36,372 nucleotides of DNA from Prevotella sp. (GTDB lineage Bacteria; Bacteroidota; Bacteroidia; Bacteroidales; Bacteroidaceae): NCBI GenBank assembly GCA_017650905.1, contig JAGCDZ010000033.1, positions 1-36,372 on the forward strand, written 5' to 3'. A program made the translations under genes and the position numbers. The notes under the pieces are model-generated. The model did not search any database and was not told the origin of the DNA. It saw only the letters and a program-made list of their open reading frames with translations. Positions 33,789-36,372 of this stretch are shown here, one piece after another; the stretch's first letter is position 1; each line of letters starts with the position of its first letter.

Positions 33789-33828
33789 AGAGAGGTGGTG
33801 TCTGCCCGATGGCAGATGCTACCTCTCT
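33789..33828. terminator. Long hairpin between esterase and htpG
   Basis: An 18-base stem (33789-33806 with 33811-33828) with only three G-T wobbles, closed by a CGAT loop. There is no good T-run after it, so it may be a terminator, an RNA-protecting 3' structure or a regulatory leader element of htpG. Confidence 0.6.
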
Positions 33829-33899
33829 TCAGTTTGGCACAGTATTTGCACGGAGAAAGGTAAAAAGGCAAATAATAAAAAAGTAAAAAACGAACAATT

Positions 33900-35960
33900 A
33901 TGCAAAAAGGTAACATCGGGGTTACAACTGAGAACATTTTCCCCGTCATCAAAAAGTTTCTTTATAGCGACCATGAGATTTTCCTCCGTGAAATGATTTC
34001 AAATGCCGTCGATGCCACGCAGAAGATGAAGACGCTGGCAGCACAGGGTGAGTACAAGGAAGACCTGGGTGACCTGACCGTCCGTGTGAATTTCGATGCC
34101 GATAAGGGCACCATCACCATCAGCGACCACGGTATCGGCATGACTGAGGAGGAGATCGACAAGTACATCAACCAGATTGCCTTTTCCGGCGTCAGCGACT
34201 TCCTCGAAAAATATAAGGATAATGTCAACAATATTATCGGTCACTTCGGTCTCGGTTTCTATTCTTCTTTCATGGTGTCGAAGAAAGTTGAGATCATTAC
34301 CAAGTCGTACAAAGAAGGTGCGAAAGCCGTGAAGTGGAGCTGTGACGGCTCACCTGCCTACGAAATCGACGATGCCGAGCGTGCCGACCGTGGTTCCGAC
34401 ATCATCCTCTACATCGATGACGACTGCAAGGAGTTCCTCGACAAATACAAGCTCGAGGGCCTGCTCCAGAAGTACTGCAAGTTCATGGCTGTGCCCATTG
34501 CCTTCGGCAAGAAACAGGAGTGGTCGAAAGACGAGAGCAAGATGGTCGACACCAACGAGGATAATATTATTAATAATGTAGAGCCGCTATGGACGAAAGT
34601 ACCTTCGACGCTGAAGGACGAAGACTACAAATCCTTCTACCGCACCCTCTACCCCATGAGCGACGAACCGCTGTTCTGGATTCATCTCAACGTTGACTAC
34701 CCCTTCAACCTCACAGGTATCCTCTACTTCCCCAAAATCAAGTCGAACATTGAACTGCAGAAGAACAAGATCCAACTCTACTGCAATCAGGTCTTCGTCA
34801 CCGACCAGGTAGAAGGCATCGTGCCTGAGTTCCTCACCCTGTTACACGGTGTTATCGACTCTCCCGATATTCCATTGAATGTCTCTCGTAGCTATCTGCA
34901 AAGCGACCGCGAGGTGAAGAAAATCTCCACCTATATCACCAAGAAAGTAGCCGACCGTCTGAAAGCCATCTTCTCAGAGAACCGCAAGGAGTACGAGGAG
35001 AAATGGGACGACCTGAAGCTCTTCATCAACTACGGCATCCTCTCCGAGGAAGGTTTCTATGACCGCGCTAAAGACTTCGCCTTGATGAAAGATACCGAAA
35101 ACAAATACTTCACTTTCGACGAGTATAAGACCCTCATCGAGGCTAACCAGAAAGATAAGGATGATACCCTTGTCTACCTCTACGCCACTGACCGTGAGGA
35201 GCAATACTCCTATATCAAGGCCGCTCAGGACAAGGGCTACAGCGTACTGCTGCTCGACGGCCAACTCGATGTGCCAACCATCCAAACCCTCGAGCAGAAA
35301 TTTGAGAAAAGCCGCTTTACACGCGTTGACTCAGACATCATCGACCGTCTCATCGTAAAGAGCGATGCGCCGAAGAGCAACCTCAGCGACGAGCAGAGTG
35401 ACAATTTGTCAGCCGTGTTCCGCACCCAGTTGCCGAAGCTCGACAAGACTGAGTTCATGGTGCAGGTGGATGCCCTTGGCGCAGAGGCACGTCCGGTAGT
35501 CATCACCCAGAACGAATACATGCGTCGTATGAAGGACATGAGCAAGTTCCAGGCAGGCATGGGCTTCTACGGACAGATGCCTGATAGCTTCAATCTCGTG
35601 CTCAACAGCGACCATCCTTTGGTAAAGAAGGTGCTCGACGACAGCGAGGCTGCGACAGCCGAGGCCCTCAAACCCATCCTCGCAGAACTGAAGGGCCAGG
35701 AGGCTCGTCTGGCTGCCATCCGTCAGGCACAGGATAAGAAGAAATACGATGAGATTACCCAAGAAGAGAAAGACCAAAAGGCTGAGGCTGAGAAGGCCGT
35801 ACAGGCAGAGAAGGACAAGAAGAATGCCGTCATCGCTGACTACGCGAAAGGCAACTCCATCGTCCACCAGCTCATCGACCTGGCCCTGCTCCAGAACGGC
35901 ATGTTAAAAGGCGAGGCCCTCGACCGCTTCCTCAAACGCTCCGTCGACCTCATCAAATAA
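33900..35960 (+). CDS. htpG: Hsp90 chaperone HtpG
   Basis: A 686-residue Hsp90-family chaperone, cytosolic, ATP-driven. The GHKL ATPase region has FLREMISNAVDA (Glu and Asn of the nucleotide site), DHGIGMT and GHFGLGFYSSFMVS. The middle domain has ILYFPK and IPLNVSRSYLQSD, with the conserved Arg. The C-terminal dimerisation domain follows. Near the end is a Lys/Glu-rich segment (QAQDKKKYDEITQEEKDQKA) of about 35 residues that is longer than in E. coli HtpG. Length is typical for Bacteroidota. No heat-shock promoter was found; the upstream TATTTGC is a poor match to TAnnTTTG. Confidence 0.96.
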   Translation: MQKGNIGVTTENIFPVIKKFLYSDHEIFLREMISNAVDATQKMKTLAAQGEYKEDLGDLTVRVNFDADKGTITISDHGIGMTEEEIDKYINQIAFSGVSDFLEKYKDNVNNIIGHFGLGFYSSFMVSKKVEIITKSYKEGAKAVKWSCDGSPAYEIDDAERADRGSDIILYIDDDCKEFLDKYKLEGLLQKYCKFMAVPIAFGKKQEWSKDESKMVDTNEDNIINNVEPLWTKVPSTLKDEDYKSFYRTLYPMSDEPLFWIHLNVDYPFNLTGILYFPKIKSNIELQKNKIQLYCNQVFVTDQVEGIVPEFLTLLHGVIDSPDIPLNVSRSYLQSDREVKKISTYITKKVADRLKAIFSENRKEYEEKWDDLKLFINYGILSEEGFYDRAKDFALMKDTENKYFTFDEYKTLIEANQKDKDDTLVYLYATDREEQYSYIKAAQDKGYSVLLLDGQLDVPTIQTLEQKFEKSRFTRVDSDIIDRLIVKSDAPKSNLSDEQSDNLSAVFRTQLPKLDKTEFMVQVDALGAEARPVVITQNEYMRRMKDMSKFQAGMGFYGQMPDSFNLVLNSDHPLVKKVLDDSEAATAEALKPILAELKGQEARLAAIRQAQDKKKYDEITQEEKDQKAEAEKAVQAEKDKKNAVIADYAKGNSIVHQLIDLALLQNGMLKGEALDRFLKRSVDLIK

Positions 35961-36005
35961 TAAACTGTAATCCCCGCTCAGCTGAGTGGGGATTACAGTT
36001 TATTA
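35958..36005. terminator. Bidirectional terminator after htpG
   Basis: A nearly perfect stem of up to 24 bases with the palindromic core CTCAGCTGAG; one G-T wobble. It begins at the htpG stop codon itself and ends 38 bases before the converging gene. Confidence 0.9.
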
Positions 36006-36043
36006 AAATATCGTCGTAATGAGGACGGCAATCAGCAAGTTTC

Positions 36044-36372
36044 TTACTTCTTCATCACCTTCTTGCCGTTGACAACGTAGACACCAGCAGGCAGACCATC
36101 CAATGAAGTCACACGCTTGAGCACCTGACGACCACCCAGGTTATAGACATCAAACGGCTCCTCGACGACAGGAGTCTCATCCAGATTCTCAATACCCGTC
36201 ACGTCAGCGTCATCTCCATCCAAAGTACGTACGCCAGAGGATGCTGTTACCGTCACTTTACAGGTCGTGCTCAGACCAGTCGCGACGGAGGTACAGGTGA
36301 TGGTGGCAGTTCCGGCCTTGACACCCTTCACCGTGCCATCTTCTGACACCGTAGCAACAGTCGTTTTAGAAC
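36044..36372 (-). CDS. C-terminal end of a secreted Ig-like protein (truncated by window)
   Basis: The open frame continues past the window edge, so the N-terminal part is missing. The visible 109 residues begin with a BIG2-type bacterial Ig-like domain (TTVATVSEDGTVKGVKAGTATITC). An acidic linker follows, then DVYNLGGRQVLKR...LPAGVYVVNGKKVMKK. This end resembles the type A C-terminal domain of type IX secretion and similar tails very common in Prevotella secreted proteins. The body would have been a surface or secreted enzyme; its activity cannot be inferred. Confidence 0.85.
   Translation of the reverse strand, partial: SKTTVATVSEDGTVKGVKAGTATITCTSVATGLSTTCKVTVTASSGVRTLDGDDADVTGIENLDETPVVEEPFDVYNLGGRQVLKRVTSLDGLPAGVYVVNGKKVMKK

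Noticed and set aside
1-36372. CRISPR arrays, insertion sequences, prophage or integration sites
   Set aside because: No spaced direct repeats, transposase, integrase or phage structural gene was seen. The tandem repeats found have no unique spacers, and no direct-repeat copy of a tRNA end marks an attachment site.

Overview
The window looks like a chromosomal segment of a Bacteroidota species in order Bacteroidales, most like Prevotella and relatives. Three things point there. Many genes are preceded by the Bacteroidota-type promoter (TTTG, about 19-21 bases, TAnnTTTG). The gene families are typical of that group: an HU-like protein with a 'smalltalk' peptide, an rseC-rnfBCDGEA operon, Rho with a very long disordered insert, and a membrane pyrophosphatase. 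Many starts lack a strong Shine-Dalgarno sequence. I see no phage, insertion sequence, plasmid gene or CRISPR array. Most of the window is core housekeeping and energy metabolism.

Layout. 1-1.06 kb (+): HU-like DNA-binding protein, a 37-residue smalltalk peptide, terminator. 1.1-9.57 kb (-): an operon running rseC, rnfB, rnfC, rnfD, rnfG, rnfE, AT-rich gap, rnfA, followed by a serine-hydrolase lipoprotein, an NCS2 uracil permease (with its own putative -7 box) and a tiny membrane protein. 9.72-10.17 kb (+): an orphan acidic protein. 10.18-16.22 kb (-): DMP19-like protein, smpB, metH, a secreted GH10-like protein and a lipoprotein. 16.3-16.5 kb (-): two identical tRNA-Asp(GTC) genes with their own promoter and terminator. 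16.57-21.42 kb (-): a tightly packed operon engB, uup-like ABC-F, recR, membrane protein, GT2, GNAT. 21.66-23.60 kb (+): rho. 23.64-26.07 kb (-): rarA and a RelA/SpoT-type synthetase. 26.18-29.23 kb (+): unknown protein with an acidic tail, then hppA. 29.29-29.90 kb (-): TetR regulator, divergent from maeB (30.05-32.36 kb, +). 32.48-35.96 kb (+): a secreted CE1-like esterase and htpG. The right edge cuts a secreted, Ig-like, C-terminally tagged protein on the minus strand.

How the genes fit together. Rnf couples ferredoxin and NAD redox to ion pumping. The membrane pyrophosphatase is a second primary ion pump. MaeB feeds pyruvate and NADPH metabolism. Together they suit an anaerobic fermenter that relies on a Na+ and/or H+ gradient. 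The rest covers translation and its rescue (smpB, engB, uup, tRNA-Asp), recombination and repair (recR, rarA), transcription termination (rho), stress (htpG, RelA/SpoT-like) and one-carbon metabolism (metH).

The least expected signal is short tandem repeats, used in two ways. Heptamer arrays sit at translation-critical places: the whole smpB-metH junction, and the signal peptide of the GH10-like protein. Repeats with periods divisible by three (9, 12, 18, 24 bases) encode low-complexity linkers in RarA, HU, the ABC-F protein and the esterase. MetH has a similar Ser/Gln-rich linker.
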